Shown: positions 8,318-17,522, counted from the stretch's first letter. The stretch: 64,000 nucleotides of DNA from Amycolatopsis australiensis (GCF_900119165.1 NZ_FPJG01000006.1:6982001-7046000), one strand, 5' to 3'. Translations and numbers: made by a program. The notes: generated by a model not told the origin, from the letters alone.

Positions 8318-8974
8318 ATGGCCCGGCTCCCGCTGCCGCCCGCCCGATCCGTCCTGGTCCGGCAGCTGAACCGCGCCAGTGACGTGGTGCCGGTCCCGCC
8401 CGCGACCAGGCTCGTACGGATCTTCACCGCGCACGGCAACCACCCCCAGCAGTGGAACTCGTTCCGCTACACCGGCCCGCTCCCGCACGGCCGGTTCGAC
8501 CAGCAGCCGCCCGGCCGCGGCGGCGCGCCGGTCACCGACCCGGCGAACGGGGTGCTGTACTTCGGCCTCACGGTCCGCACGTCGGTCGCCGAGGTCTTCC
8601 AGACGAGCTCGACGGTCGACCGCCGCACGCGCGGGCCCCGCCTGGTCGTCGTCCGCCCGACGCGCACGCTGCGCCTGCTCGACCTGACCGGCCTGTGGCC
8701 GACGCGGGTGGGCGCCTCGCAGGAGATTTCGAGCGGGCCGAAGAAGCTCACACAGGCGTGGGCCCGCGCGATCCGCGGCGCGTTCAGCGACCTCGACGGC
8801 CTGTGGTACCGCTCCTCGATGGACTCCGGCGACCCGGCGATCTGCCTGTGGGACCCGCCGGCGGGCGCGGCACTGCCCATCGCGCCGGACGTCCTGCTGC
8901 CGCTGGACCACCCGGGCCTGGACGTGCCGCTGGGCCGGGTCTGCGAAGAGCTGAACTACACGCTGCTGAACTGA
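8318..8974 (+). CDS. RES-domain toxin (NAD+ phosphorylase type)
   Basis: A 218-residue RES-domain protein. Characterised RES toxins (MbcT, ParT, Res) degrade NAD+ or ADP-ribosylate targets. Conserved features are Arg34 in LVRIFTAHG, the FRYTGPLPHGRFD segment with Arg59, the strand GVLYFGLTVRTSVAEVF with Glu92, and the C-terminal GLWYRSSMDSGDPAICLWD block in which the Ser/Arg pair is typical. Length is usual for the family. It follows the HTH antitoxin by 51 bases and is convergent with the S9 peptidase, leaving a single base between the two stop codons. No mutation of key residues is visible, so it should be active. Confidence 0.85.
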   Translation: MARLPLPPARSVLVRQLNRASDVVPVPPATRLVRIFTAHGNHPQQWNSFRYTGPLPHGRFDQQPPGRGGAPVTDPANGVLYFGLTVRTSVAEVFQTSSTVDRRTRGPRLVVVRPTRTLRLLDLTGLWPTRVGASQEISSGPKKLTQAWARAIRGAFSDLDGLWYRSSMDSGDPAICLWDPPAGAALPIAPDVLLPLDHPGLDVPLGRVCEELNYTLLN

Positions 8975-8975
8975 C

Positions 8976-10919
8976 CTACAGGTGCCGCGCCCACCAGTCG
9001 AGGATCGCTTCGAAGCGCTGCACCCGGTGCCGCGGCCGGCCGGAGCGGGTCAGCTCGTGGCCCTCCCCGGGGAACAGCAGGAACTCCGCCGGCGCGCCCG
9101 CGCGCCGCAGCGCCACGAACATCCGCTGCGCCTGCTCCAGCGGGCAGCGCCAGTCCTGCTCCGAATGCACCACCGCGAACGGGATCTTGATCTGCGCGGC
9201 GTACGTGAGCGGCGAACGGTCGCGCTGCACCTGCGGGTCCGGCCCGACGTAGGCGTCGACGAAGAAGTAGCCGATGTCCGAGCTGCCCACCATCGAGTCC
9301 CACGCGTTGACCGCGCGCTCGCTCCACGCCGCCTTGAACCGGTCGCCGTGGTGGGCGGCCAGCCAGCTCGTCATGAAGCCGCCGTACGAGCCGCCCATGA
9401 TGCCGACGCGGGAAGCGTCCAGGTCCGGCCGTTCGAGGGCCTTGTCCAGCAGCGCCAGGACGTCGTCGACGTCGACCGTGCCGAAGCCGTGCGTCACCGC
9501 GTGACCGTGCGCCTGGCCGTAGCCCGCCGACCCGCGCGGGTTGCCCAGCACCACCGCGTAGCCCGCCGACGCGTACACCTGCGCCTCGTCGAACACCGCC
9601 CAGTCCTGCTGCGTGAACGGGCCGCCGTGGACCACGCGCAGCACCGGGTGCGGGCCGTCCCCCTCGGGCAGCACCAGCCAGCCGTGCACCGGATAGCCGT
9701 CCGACGCCGTGGTCTCCAGCTCGATCATCGGCCGGATTCCCTTGTCCCGCAACGGCTTCGAGTAATCGGTCAGCACCCGCGGAGCACCTTCGCCGAGCAG
9801 CACGACGTCGCCTGAGGACTCGGGGGTGGCGATCACCGCCGCCAGCACCGGGCCGTTCAGGGTGAACGACCGCAGCGCCGTCCGGTCCGCGTAGACCACC
9901 GGCAGGTCGGCCAGCGGCGCGTCGGCGGCGCCGACGGGGACCGCGCGCAGCTCGACCGCACCGCGGTTGCGGACGGCCACCAGCACGTCGCCCCCGCGCG
10001 GCGCCGGCGGGCCCGCCGAGGCCTCGCAGTCCACCGTCTCGATGTCGGTGAGCCGGCGGGCCTTCACCGGGCCGGCGCCGAACTCGGGCGTCGCCGCGTA
10101 CAGCCCGGTCATCGCCGCTTCGCGGTGCTCGGCGAAGGACTGTCCGAAGTAGAAGAGCGTGCCGTCGGGGCCGAACACCGGACGCTCGGAGAACCCCTCG
10201 CCGCGCACGAGGACCTCGGGTTCCCCGCCCGACGCGGCGATCGCGCAGATGTCGCGGTGGTCGCTCTCGGCCGCGCCCCAGTCCGGCGGCGCGGTGAAGA
10301 CCACGCGCGTGCCGTCCGGCGTCCACACCGGGTCCGTGACGTCGAAGCCGTCGCCGGTCAGCGGCTCCGGCTCCCCCGGCTCCGCGCCGAGGGCGTCGAC
10401 GACGAACAGCCGCTGCATCCGGTCGCGCAGGAACCCGATGTCGTCGATGCGGTAGTCCATGCGCGTGATCCGGCGCGGAGCCTCGGCGGCCGGCTCCGGC
10501 GTCTCGCCGTCGGCGTCCTCGGTCCCGTACCGGCCGGCTTCGGGCACGCGCGCGGTGAACGCGATCCGCCGCGAGTCCGGCGCCCAGACGGGTTCGCCGG
10601 CGCCGAGGTGCAGCGATGTCAGCCGCCGCGCTTCGCCGCCGTCGGACGGCATGACGTGCAGCTGCGGGCTGCCGTCGGCGCCCTTGCCCTCCCCCGCGCG
10701 GAGGAACGCCACCCAGCGCCCGTCCGGGGAGATCGCGGGCGCCGAGTCGCGGGGACCGTGCGTCCACGCGCTCTCGCCGCCGTCGGGCGACACGCGCCGC
10801 AGCGAGCTGTGCGCGGCGTTCGCCTTCAGGTCGGGCTTCTTCAGCGCGGTGAGCAGCAGGTTCCCGCGCAGCGCGGGACGGCCGGGGACGGCGAGGGCTT
10901 CGATGTCGGCAGGACGCAC
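8976..10919 (-). CDS. S9-family prolyl oligopeptidase / acylaminoacyl peptidase
   Basis: A 647-residue serine peptidase with the two-domain layout of family S9. An N-terminal beta-propeller (about 1-390) shows repeated WD40-like PD40 motifs (RVSPDGG, AISPDGRWVAFLR, VWTPDGTRVVF, VFGPDGTLFYF). A C-terminal alpha/beta-hydrolase follows. The nucleophile is Ser511 in GIMGGSYGGFMTSW; the Asp lies in the HSEQDWRCPLEQAQ region and the His in FPGEGHELT. No signal peptide is seen, so it is probably cytoplasmic and trims short peptides. GTG at 10919 is the start. It stands alone between the RES toxin and the TerC-like gene. Confidence 0.93.
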   Translation of the reverse strand: MRPADIEALAVPGRPALRGNLLLTALKKPDLKANAAHSSLRRVSPDGGESAWTHGPRDSAPAISPDGRWVAFLRAGEGKGADGSPQLHVMPSDGGEARRLTSLHLGAGEPVWAPDSRRIAFTARVPEAGRYGTEDADGETPEPAAEAPRRITRMDYRIDDIGFLRDRMQRLFVVDALGAEPGEPEPLTGDGFDVTDPVWTPDGTRVVFTAPPDWGAAESDHRDICAIAASGGEPEVLVRGEGFSERPVFGPDGTLFYFGQSFAEHREAAMTGLYAATPEFGAGPVKARRLTDIETVDCEASAGPPAPRGGDVLVAVRNRGAVELRAVPVGAADAPLADLPVVYADRTALRSFTLNGPVLAAVIATPESSGDVVLLGEGAPRVLTDYSKPLRDKGIRPMIELETTASDGYPVHGWLVLPEGDGPHPVLRVVHGGPFTQQDWAVFDEAQVYASAGYAVVLGNPRGSAGYGQAHGHAVTHGFGTVDVDDVLALLDKALERPDLDASRVGIMGGSYGGFMTSWLAAHHGDRFKAAWSERAVNAWDSMVGSSDIGYFFVDAYVGPDPQVQRDRSPLTYAAQIKIPFAVVHSEQDWRCPLEQAQRMFVALRRAGAPAEFLLFPGEGHELTRSGRPRHRVQRFEAILDWWARHL

Positions 10920-10971
10920 GTCCCCGACCGTACCCGAAATCCTTAGCTGTGCGAACGACCTTCGTCGGGAC

Positions 10972-11933
10972 TTACGCGGCGACCTGCCTGCGCTCGTCGC
11001 GCCGGGCCTTGGCCAGGCTCGCCACCGTCGTCACGGTCAGCACGACGACGATCACGCCGAGGGACACCCAGTTGTTGATGTCCAGCCAGTCCGGTACGAC
11101 GTGGTACTCGTGCAGCGCGTGCAGGAACAGCTTCGCGCCGATGAACGCCAGGATCACCGCGAGGCCGTAGCTGAGGTAGACCAGCTTCGTCACCAGCCCG
11201 CCGAGCAGGAAGTACAGCTGCCGCAGGCCCATCAGCGCGAACGCGTTGGCGGTGAAGACGAGGAACGCCTCCTGCGTGATGCCGAAGATCGCCGGGATCG
11301 AGTCGACCGCGAACAGCAGGTCGGCCGAGCCGATGGCGACGATCACCAGCAGCATCGGCGTGATCATCCGCTTGCCGCCGATCTTCACCGTGTAGTGGTG
11401 CCCGTGGTAGTCGTCGGTCACCGGGGCGAACCTGCGCACCTGCCGGGTGACGGCGTTCTCGTGGTACTCCTCTTCCTCGCCCTTGTTGCGGAGCATGCTG
11501 ATCGCGGTCCAGATCAGCACCGCGCCGAAGAGGAAGAACACCCAGACGAACTGCGCGATCAGCGCGGCGCCGATGGCGATGAAGACGCTGCGCATGGCCA
11601 GCGCGAGCAGGATGCCGACCAGCAGCACGCGGTGCTGGTGGATGGCGGGCACCTTGAACGACGCCATGATGATCATGAAGATGAACAGGTTGTCGACGCT
11701 CAGCGAGTACTCGGTGATGTACCCGGTGAAGAACTCGACACCCGGCTCGTGGCCGGCGAAGAACCAGACGCCGGCGCCGAAGAGGATCGCGCACGAGACG
11801 TAGAAGACGACCCAGCGAGCGGCTTCCCCCGTGGTCACTTCGTGCGGCTTGCGATCGACGATGACCAGGTCCAGCGCGATCAGCGCGAGCAGGCCACCGA
11901 TCGTGGCGATCCACAGCCACAGGGGACAGTCAT
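10972..11933 (-). CDS. TerC/Alx-family membrane protein, apparent frameshift at the start
   Basis: Integral membrane protein of the TerC/Alx family, linked to manganese export or tellurium resistance. About nine hydrophobic helices and the family signatures EFFTGYITEYSLSVDN and ADLLFAVDSIPAIFGIT are present. The natural start is the ATG at 11933, 10 bases after a CCGGAGG ribosome site. From that ATG the frame reads MTVP and then shifts, because the C run at 11922-11925 has four bases. Five would give MTVPLWLWIATIGG, the expected N-terminus. The only in-frame start is a TTG at 11967 inside the riboswitch expression platform, which is unlikely. Either a one-base sequencing error or a real inactivating deletion. 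Confidence 0.82.
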
Positions 11934-11943
11934 GAAACCGAAA

Positions 11944-12067
11944 CCTCCGGATAGTGCGCAGCAGCAACTAACCGGAGGTCTCTCCCGCCGGTGGAACCAC
12001 CGGCCGACGGTGCCGGGGGCGCAGGGCCACCGTGCTGACGACACCGCCGCGAAGGAATACTCCCCTC
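11944..12067 (-). promoter_or_regulatory. yybP-ykoY manganese riboswitch with translational switch
   Basis: Read on the minus strand, 12067-11975 carries the conserved elements of this class in order: GAGG-GGAGTA at the 5' end, TGTCGTCAGCAC in the second conserved loop, a GC-rich hairpin, and GAGACCTC closing the P1 stem (GAGG with CCTC). This parallels B. subtilis yybP (GGGGAGUAG, GUCGUCAA, AGACCUUU). The P1 3' strand extends as CCTCCGG (11978-11972), exactly complementary to the ribosome site CCGGAGG (11950-11944). P1 formation with metal would therefore free the ribosome site. It controls the TerC-family gene. Confidence 0.85.
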
Positions 12068-12236
12068 ACAGCGCGTCCAGTTTGCCGGTTCCTCCCCGCG
12101 AAAGCCAGCCGGGATCGCGCACGTCACCGGGTTGGGCCTGTAATTTCGGTCACCACGGTCCACCAGGCGGTCCGACGCGTGTGATCACTGTGAGGTGCGG
12201 GCGGCACTCTCAGCAAGCCTCGAATAGGTTTCCCCG

Positions 12237-15101
12237 GTGCCCCGACTCCCGCTCCCGCGCACCCGCGGAGCCCGCCTCACCGCGCTCGCCGCCGTCGTCG
12301 TGGTCCTGGCCGCCGGCGCGGTCTTCTGGATCACGCGCCCCGCGGCGCCGCCGCCGGTGCCCACGCAGGACGCGCTGCTCGACATGCCCGCGGCGCCGGG
12401 CTCCGCCGAGCAGGTCAAGATCGACACGACGACGTACCTGCCCGGGACGCTGCCCGCGCCCGCCGTGCTGCTCGCGCACGGCTTCGGCGGCGACAAGAAC
12501 AGCGTCGCCGACGACGCCCGGGAGCTCGCGCGGAAGGGCTTCGTCGTCATGACGTGGTCCGCGCGCGGGTTCGGCCGCAGCACCGGCAAGATCGGGCTCA
12601 ACGACCCGGACGGCGAGGTCGCCGACGCGAGCCGCCTGATCGACCGGCTCGTCGCGCAGCACCAGGTGACGCTCGACGCGAAGGGCGACCCGGAGGTCGC
12701 GGTCACGGGTGCCTCCTACGGCGGCGCGCTCGCGCTGCTGCTGGCCGGCGCGGACAAGCGCGTCGACGCGATCGCCCCGGTCATCACCTACAACGACCTC
12801 GCGCAGGGCCTGATCCCGAACGCGGCCACGCCCGGGCCCGTCGCTGCCGGCACCCCGGCCGCCGGCGCGTTCGCCACCGGCGGCGTGTACAAGAAGAGCT
12901 GGGCCGGCATCTTCTTCTCGGCGGGCTCCGGCGCCGCGGCGAGCGGCGCGCCGTCGGCCGAAGCGCCGGAAGCCGGCCAGGAGACCGACACCGGATCGAC
13001 CGGCGCCGCCGGCGGGGCGGCAGCCGCCGTCCCGGCCGTTCCGCCGGGTGCGGGCGGCGGGCCCCGGAGCGCTCCGGCCGACCCGTGCGGCCGGTTCACC
13101 GCGGCGGTCTGCCGCGCCTACACCGAGCTGGGCACGACGGGGCAAGCGAGCCAGGCGAGCGTCGACCTGCTGCGCCGGGTCTCCCCCGCGTCGGTGACGG
13201 ACAAGATCACCGTGCCGACCCTGCTGGTGCAGGGCGAGAACGACACCCTGTTCGGCCTCGACCAGTCCGACGCGACCGCGCGGCAGATCACCGCGGCGGG
13301 CGGCAAGGTCCGCACGATCTGGTACACCGGCGGCCACGACGGCGGCAAGCCGGGTCCGCAGCTGCGCGGGAAGATCGCGGACTTCCTGTGGACCGCGGTG
13401 CGCGGGGGCGACCCGGGCACCGGGTTCAGCTACGACGTCCAGGGCACGTTGCGCGCCAACGGGACGCCGTCGGTCCGGACCGTCACGGCCGCCGCCTACC
13501 CGGGCCTGACCGGCCCGGCCACCGAACGGCGGCTGCTGGCGATGACCGGTCCCGAACAGCCGGTGGTGCGCCCGGCCGGGGCGAATCCCTCGGCGGTCAG
13601 CGGGATCCCGGGCCTCAACGGCGTCGCGAGCAGCTCGTCGCGGCTGGGCGTGCTGTTCGGCAACGACCCACCGGGCCAGGCCGCCCAGTTCACGACCGCG
13701 CCGGTGGACGGGCAGATCGTCGTCAGCGGCTCCGCCACCGTGCGGCTGCGCGTCGCCGCCGACCCGGCGCACCCGCAGCCGGACGCGGTGCTGTTCGCGA
13801 AGCTCTACGACGTCGGGCAGGACGGTTCGCGGGTGCTGCCGGCCAACGCGATCGCCCCGTTCCGGGTCGGCGGGCTGCCCGCCGACGGCACGCCCGTCGA
13901 GGTCACCGTGACCCTGCCCGGCATCGTCCGGCCGATCGAGGGCGGCCACGCGCTGCGGCTGGTCGTCGGCACCACCGACCAGGCGTTCGCCACGCCGGCC
14001 GCGCCCGCGGTGTTCCGGATCGGGCTGGCGGGCGGTACCACGCTGGAGATCCCCGTCGTCCCGGGGACGTCCGCCGGCTCGCCGGCGCCGGTGGGGCAGC
14101 TGGTCGGCATCGGCGTGACGCTGGCGGTCGGCCTGGCCGCGGTGCTCTTCGCGGCGCTTCGCCGCCGCCGGGCCACCGACGTCGATCCGGAGCTGTCGAC
14201 GACGCCGCTGGTCATCGAGGGGCTGCGTAAGCAGTACGCGGGCGGGTTCGTCGCGGTGCAGGACCTGTCGTTCCGCGTCGAGCCGGGCCAGGTGCTCGGC
14301 CTGCTCGGGCCGAACGGCGCGGGCAAGACGACCACGCTGCGGATGCTGATGGGCCTGATCACGCCGACCGCGGGCAGCATCCGCGTGTTCGGGCACAAGA
14401 TCACCCCCGGCGCGCCGGTGCTCTCGCGGATCGGCTCGTTCGTCGAGGGCTCCGGGTTCCTGCCGCACCTGTCCGGCCGGGCCAACCTCGAGCTGTACTG
14501 GGCTTCGACCGGGCGTCCGGCCGGGAAGGCGCACTTCGCCGAGGCGCTGGAGATCGCCGGGCTGGGCTCGGCCGTCGAGCGGCGGGTGCGGACCTACAGC
14601 CAGGGCATGCGGCAGCGGCTGGCGATCGCGCAGGCGATGCTGGGCCTGCCGGAGCTCATGGTGCTCGACGAGCCGACCAACGGGCTCGACCCGCCCCAGA
14701 TCCACCAGATGCGCGAGGTGCTGAAGCGGTACGCCGCGACCGGCCGCACGGTCGTGGTGTCCAGCCACCTGCTGGCCGAGGTCGAGCAGACCTGCACGCA
14801 CGTCGTGGTCATGCACCGCGGTTCGCTGGTGGCCGCGGGCGAGGTCGGCGAGCTGGCCGCGGCCGGCGGCGAGGCGACGTTCCGGGTCGACGACCCGGCC
14901 GCGGCCGCGGCGGCGCTGAAGGCGGTCGGCGGGGTCACCGCGGTCGACGTCGACGGCGACCTGGTGCACGCCAGCCTCGACGGGCTGCCGCGCGCCGACG
15001 CGGTCGCGGCGCTGGTCCGCGCCGGCGTCGCGGTGGAGCAGGCCGGGCCCCGGCGCCGGCTGGAAGACGCGTTCCTGCAACTGGTCGGAGACGAGTCGTG
15101 A
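12237..15101 (+). CDS. Alpha/beta-hydrolase fused to ABC transporter ATPase
   Basis: A 954-residue fusion. Order: N-terminal membrane helix (about 13-31); S15/CocE-like alpha/beta-hydrolase with HGFGGDKNS and nucleophile Ser160 in GASYGGALAL, plus a later GGHDGGKPGP His segment; a low-complexity Ala/Gly/Pro loop (about 225-285); a PepX-C-like beta domain (about 480-605); a second membrane helix (about 620-640); then an ABC ATPase from about 660 with Walker A GPNGAGKTTT (Lys697), signature YSQGMRQRLA and Walker B LMVLDEPTNGLDP. The hydrolase would face outside and the ATPase the cytoplasm. GTG start. The permease overlaps by 4 bases, so the pair probably forms one exporter. Substrate unknown. 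Confidence 0.9.
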   Translation: MPRLPLPRTRGARLTALAAVVVVLAAGAVFWITRPAAPPPVPTQDALLDMPAAPGSAEQVKIDTTTYLPGTLPAPAVLLAHGFGGDKNSVADDARELARKGFVVMTWSARGFGRSTGKIGLNDPDGEVADASRLIDRLVAQHQVTLDAKGDPEVAVTGASYGGALALLLAGADKRVDAIAPVITYNDLAQGLIPNAATPGPVAAGTPAAGAFATGGVYKKSWAGIFFSAGSGAAASGAPSAEAPEAGQETDTGSTGAAGGAAAAVPAVPPGAGGGPRSAPADPCGRFTAAVCRAYTELGTTGQASQASVDLLRRVSPASVTDKITVPTLLVQGENDTLFGLDQSDATARQITAAGGKVRTIWYTGGHDGGKPGPQLRGKIADFLWTAVRGGDPGTGFSYDVQGTLRANGTPSVRTVTAAAYPGLTGPATERRLLAMTGPEQPVVRPAGANPSAVSGIPGLNGVASSSSRLGVLFGNDPPGQAAQFTTAPVDGQIVVSGSATVRLRVAADPAHPQPDAVLFAKLYDVGQDGSRVLPANAIAPFRVGGLPADGTPVEVTVTLPGIVRPIEGGHALRLVVGTTDQAFATPAAPAVFRIGLAGGTTLEIPVVPGTSAGSPAPVGQLVGIGVTLAVGLAAVLFAALRRRRATDVDPELSTTPLVIEGLRKQYAGGFVAVQDLSFRVEPGQVLGLLGPNGAGKTTTLRMLMGLITPTAGSIRVFGHKITPGAPVLSRIGSFVEGSGFLPHLSGRANLELYWASTGRPAGKAHFAEALEIAGLGSAVERRVRTYSQGMRQRLAIAQAMLGLPELMVLDEPTNGLDPPQIHQMREVLKRYAATGRTVVVSSHLLAEVEQTCTHVVVMHRGSLVAAGEVGELAAAGGEATFRVDDPAAAAAALKAVGGVTAVDVDGDLVHASLDGLPRADAVAALVRAGVAVEQAGPRRRLEDAFLQLVGDES

Positions 15102-16033
15102 AGTCCTCTTCGGAGTCGGGTGTCCACACCGATCCGCACGCGCTCGACGAGCTGAGCGACGTCGCCTCGCACGAGCACGCCGGCGTCGGTCCGGACGGCG
15201 CCGTCGCGGGCTACTCCGCGCGGCGGACGCTGCGGCTCGGCGTCGAGCTGCGGCGCCAGCTCAAGCGGCGGCGCACGCAGCTGCTGCTCGGGTTCGTCGC
15301 CGTCCTGCCGTTCATCCTGGTGATCGCGTTCCAGCTCGGGCAGTCGAACCCGAACCGGCGCAGCGGCGGGTTCGTCGACCTGGCCACGGCGTCCGCGCCG
15401 AACTTCGTCGTGCTGGCGCTGTTCGTGTCGGGGACGTTCCTGCTGCCGATGATCGTGGCGCTGTTCTTCGGCGACACGATCGCGAGCGAGGCGTCGTGGT
15501 CGAGCCTGAAGTACCTGCTGGCGGTCCCGGTGCCGCGGCACCGGGTGCTGCGGCAGAAGGCGATCGTGTCCGGGCTGCTGTCGGCGTTCGCGCTCGTGCT
15601 GCTGCCCTTGGTGTCGCTCGGCGTCGGGGTGCTCTGGTACGGCGCGGGCGACGCGATCAGCCCGACGGGTGACGCGGTGTCCTTCGGCGACAGCCTGCTG
15701 GCCATCGCACTGTCCACTGTGTACATCATTCTGCAGCTGGCCTGGGTGGCCGGGCTGGCGCTCGCGCTGAGCGTGTCGACCGACGCCCCGCTCGGCGCGG
15801 TCGGCGGCGCGGTGCTGGTGGCGATCCTGTCCCAGATCCTCGACCAGATCACGGCGCTGGAGGGCCTGCGCAACTACCTGCCGACGCACTACGCGTTCGC
15901 CTGGATGGACCTGATCTCCACCGACGTCGACTGGACGAACCTGGCGAGCGGCCTGCTCTCGGCGGTGATCTACGGGACGGTCTTCTTCCTGTACGCCGGA
16001 CGCCGGTTCGGCCGGAAGGACATCACCAGCTGA
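15098..16033 (+). CDS. ABC-2 type permease
   Basis: A 311-residue membrane subunit starting with GTG inside the stop region of the hydrolase-ATPase gene (GTGA overlap), which implies translational coupling. A hydrophilic N-terminal tail of about 55 residues is followed by six hydrophobic helices. The block IASEASWSSLKYLLAVPVPR between helices two and three is the coupling region typical of ABC-2 exporters. With the ATPase half of the preceding protein it should form a homodimeric or heteromeric exporter. The substrate cannot be read from sequence. Confidence 0.88.
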   Translation: MKSSSESGVHTDPHALDELSDVASHEHAGVGPDGAVAGYSARRTLRLGVELRRQLKRRRTQLLLGFVAVLPFILVIAFQLGQSNPNRRSGGFVDLATASAPNFVVLALFVSGTFLLPMIVALFFGDTIASEASWSSLKYLLAVPVPRHRVLRQKAIVSGLLSAFALVLLPLVSLGVGVLWYGAGDAISPTGDAVSFGDSLLAIALSTVYIILQLAWVAGLALALSVSTDAPLGAVGGAVLVAILSQILDQITALEGLRNYLPTHYAFAWMDLISTDVDWTNLASGLLSAVIYGTVFFLYAGRRFGRKDITS

Positions 16034-16052
16034 ACCCGGTACGGTCGGGCGC

Positions 16053-16799
16053 GTGCCGATCATCCTGGAGAGCCACCACGACGTCGCCGTCCTGCGGATC
16101 GACCACGGCGGCGGCAACACGCTCGACACCGCGTCCTGCCGTGAGCTCGTGCTCCGGCTGGAGGAGGCCGGCCAAGCCCGCGCTGTCGTGCTGACCGGCA
16201 CCGGCGGCATCTTTTCGGCGGGCGTCGACCTCAAGCGGCTGCACGCGGGCGGCGCGGCGTACGTGTCGGAGTTCCTGCCGCTGCTGTCGGACGCGCTGCT
16301 GGCGGTGTTCGGCTTCGCGCGTCCGGTGGTCGCCGCGCTGAACGGGCACGCCATCGCCGGCGGCGCGGTGCTCGCGGCCGCGTGCGACCACCGCGTGCTC
16401 ACCACCGGGCCCGGCCGGGTCGGGGTCACCGAGCTGCTGGCCGGCCTGCCGTTCCCGCTCGCCGCGCTCGAGATCCTGCGGTGCGCGTACGGCACGGCTC
16501 CCCTGCCGTGGCTCACCTACACGGGCGAAACCCACGGCGGCGAGGAGGCGCTGGCTCGCGGGCTCGTCGACGAGCTGGCGGCACCCGGCGAGGTGCTTGA
16601 GCGGGCCCTCGCCGTCGCGACCCGCCTCGGCGAGCTGCCCGCGGAGGCGTTCGCGCACACGAAGGCCCAGATCCGGCAGCCGTTCCACGAGCGGATCGCC
16701 GAGCACCGCCACACCGACGACCCGGAGGTCGAGCGGCTGTGGCGGTCGCCCGGCTCACTCGGCGCGGTCAAGTCCTACGTGGACAGGGTGCTGGGCTAG
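16053..16799 (+). CDS. Enoyl-CoA hydratase/isomerase family protein
   Basis: A 248-residue crotonase-fold protein. The oxyanion-hole segments are present: GTGGIFSAGVDLKRL and the ALNGHAIAGGAVLAAACDHR block. The second catalytic-Glu position falls in VTELLAGLPFPLAALEIL, so hydratase or isomerase activity on acyl-CoA is plausible, but a fatty-acid pathway partner is not adjacent. GTG start at 16053, 20 bases after the permease stop, so it may be read through from the exporter operon. Its last four bases overlap the convergent SRPBCC gene. Confidence 0.88.
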   Translation: MPIILESHHDVAVLRIDHGGGNTLDTASCRELVLRLEEAGQARAVVLTGTGGIFSAGVDLKRLHAGGAAYVSEFLPLLSDALLAVFGFARPVVAALNGHAIAGGAVLAAACDHRVLTTGPGRVGVTELLAGLPFPLAALEILRCAYGTAPLPWLTYTGETHGGEEALARGLVDELAAPGEVLERALAVATRLGELPAEAFAHTKAQIRQPFHERIAEHRHTDDPEVERLWRSPGSLGAVKSYVDRVLG

Positions 16800-17299
16800 G
16801 CGGCGTGGACGCCGCTCTCGGCGAGGGCCTTGATGCCCTCGACCGTCTTCTGCATGTTGGCCTGCAGCTCGCCCAGCCGCATCGCGACGATCTCGTCCTC
16901 GTGCTCGGGCATCGAGCCGATGATGGCCGTCAGGTTGGACGGGCCGGGGCCGATCTGGGCCCATTGGCGCAGGATCGTGCCGTCACCGTCCGGGACGAGC
17001 TCGAAGCGCCAGGACGCGGCCGGGTTCGTCACGTCCATGACGGCCCAGGCGAACAGCCGCCCGGGCTCGTAGCCGGTCACCGTCGAGACCGTCTCCCACT
17101 CCCCGGCGACCGGGTGGGCGTTGCGGCCGCGGAACTGCGCGCCCAGGCCCGGCTCGGCGCCGTCGATCCAGCCGCCGCCCTGGAACTCGCTGGAGAACCG
17201 GGCCGGCAGGTCGACGTCCAGCAGCCACGACCAGACCTCGGCCGGGTGCGCGGCGATGCGGACTTCGACCTGCGTCGTAGGGCAGTCGGAAACCTTCAT
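16796..17299 (-). CDS. SRPBCC (START-like) family protein
   Basis: A 167-residue protein of the SRPBCC/polyketide cyclase-like fold, which forms a deep hydrophobic ligand cavity. Family features are the opening strand VEVRIAAHPAEVWSWLLDVD, the GAQFRGRN strand, TGYEPGRLFAWAV, and a long C-terminal helix (GELQANMQKTVEGIKAL). ATG at 17299 has GAGGGG upstream. It stands alone, convergent with the crotonase gene (4-base overlap). Such proteins bind lipids or polyketide intermediates; no biosynthetic cluster is nearby, so no ligand is proposed. Confidence 0.87.
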   Translation of the reverse strand: MKVSDCPTTQVEVRIAAHPAEVWSWLLDVDLPARFSSEFQGGGWIDGAEPGLGAQFRGRNAHPVAGEWETVSTVTGYEPGRLFAWAVMDVTNPAASWRFELVPDGDGTILRQWAQIGPGPSNLTAIIGSMPEHEDEIVAMRLGELQANMQKTVEGIKALAESGVHAA

Positions 17300-17522
17300 G
17301 GCGGACCCCTCGCTCGATGCCGGTGCCTTCGGATCGGACCGTAACGTGGTGCCGATCACCCGGACAACTCGCACGATGCCCGCGGCCGCGCACGATCGAG
17401 GACGCCGCGCCACCCGCCGGAAGTCGGGACCTGGGCGGGCTGCGCCCGGACAGCCGATTGCCTGCCGCGGCCGGTTCTGTGAAAGTCCCACGGTGGGTCC
17501 GGCGAACCGGGGAGGGTGTTTC

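Noticed and set aside
11967..11967. TTG at 11967 as the true TerC start
   Set aside because: It lies between the anti-SD strand and the SD, has no ribosome site of its own and would add an N-terminus not expected for the family.
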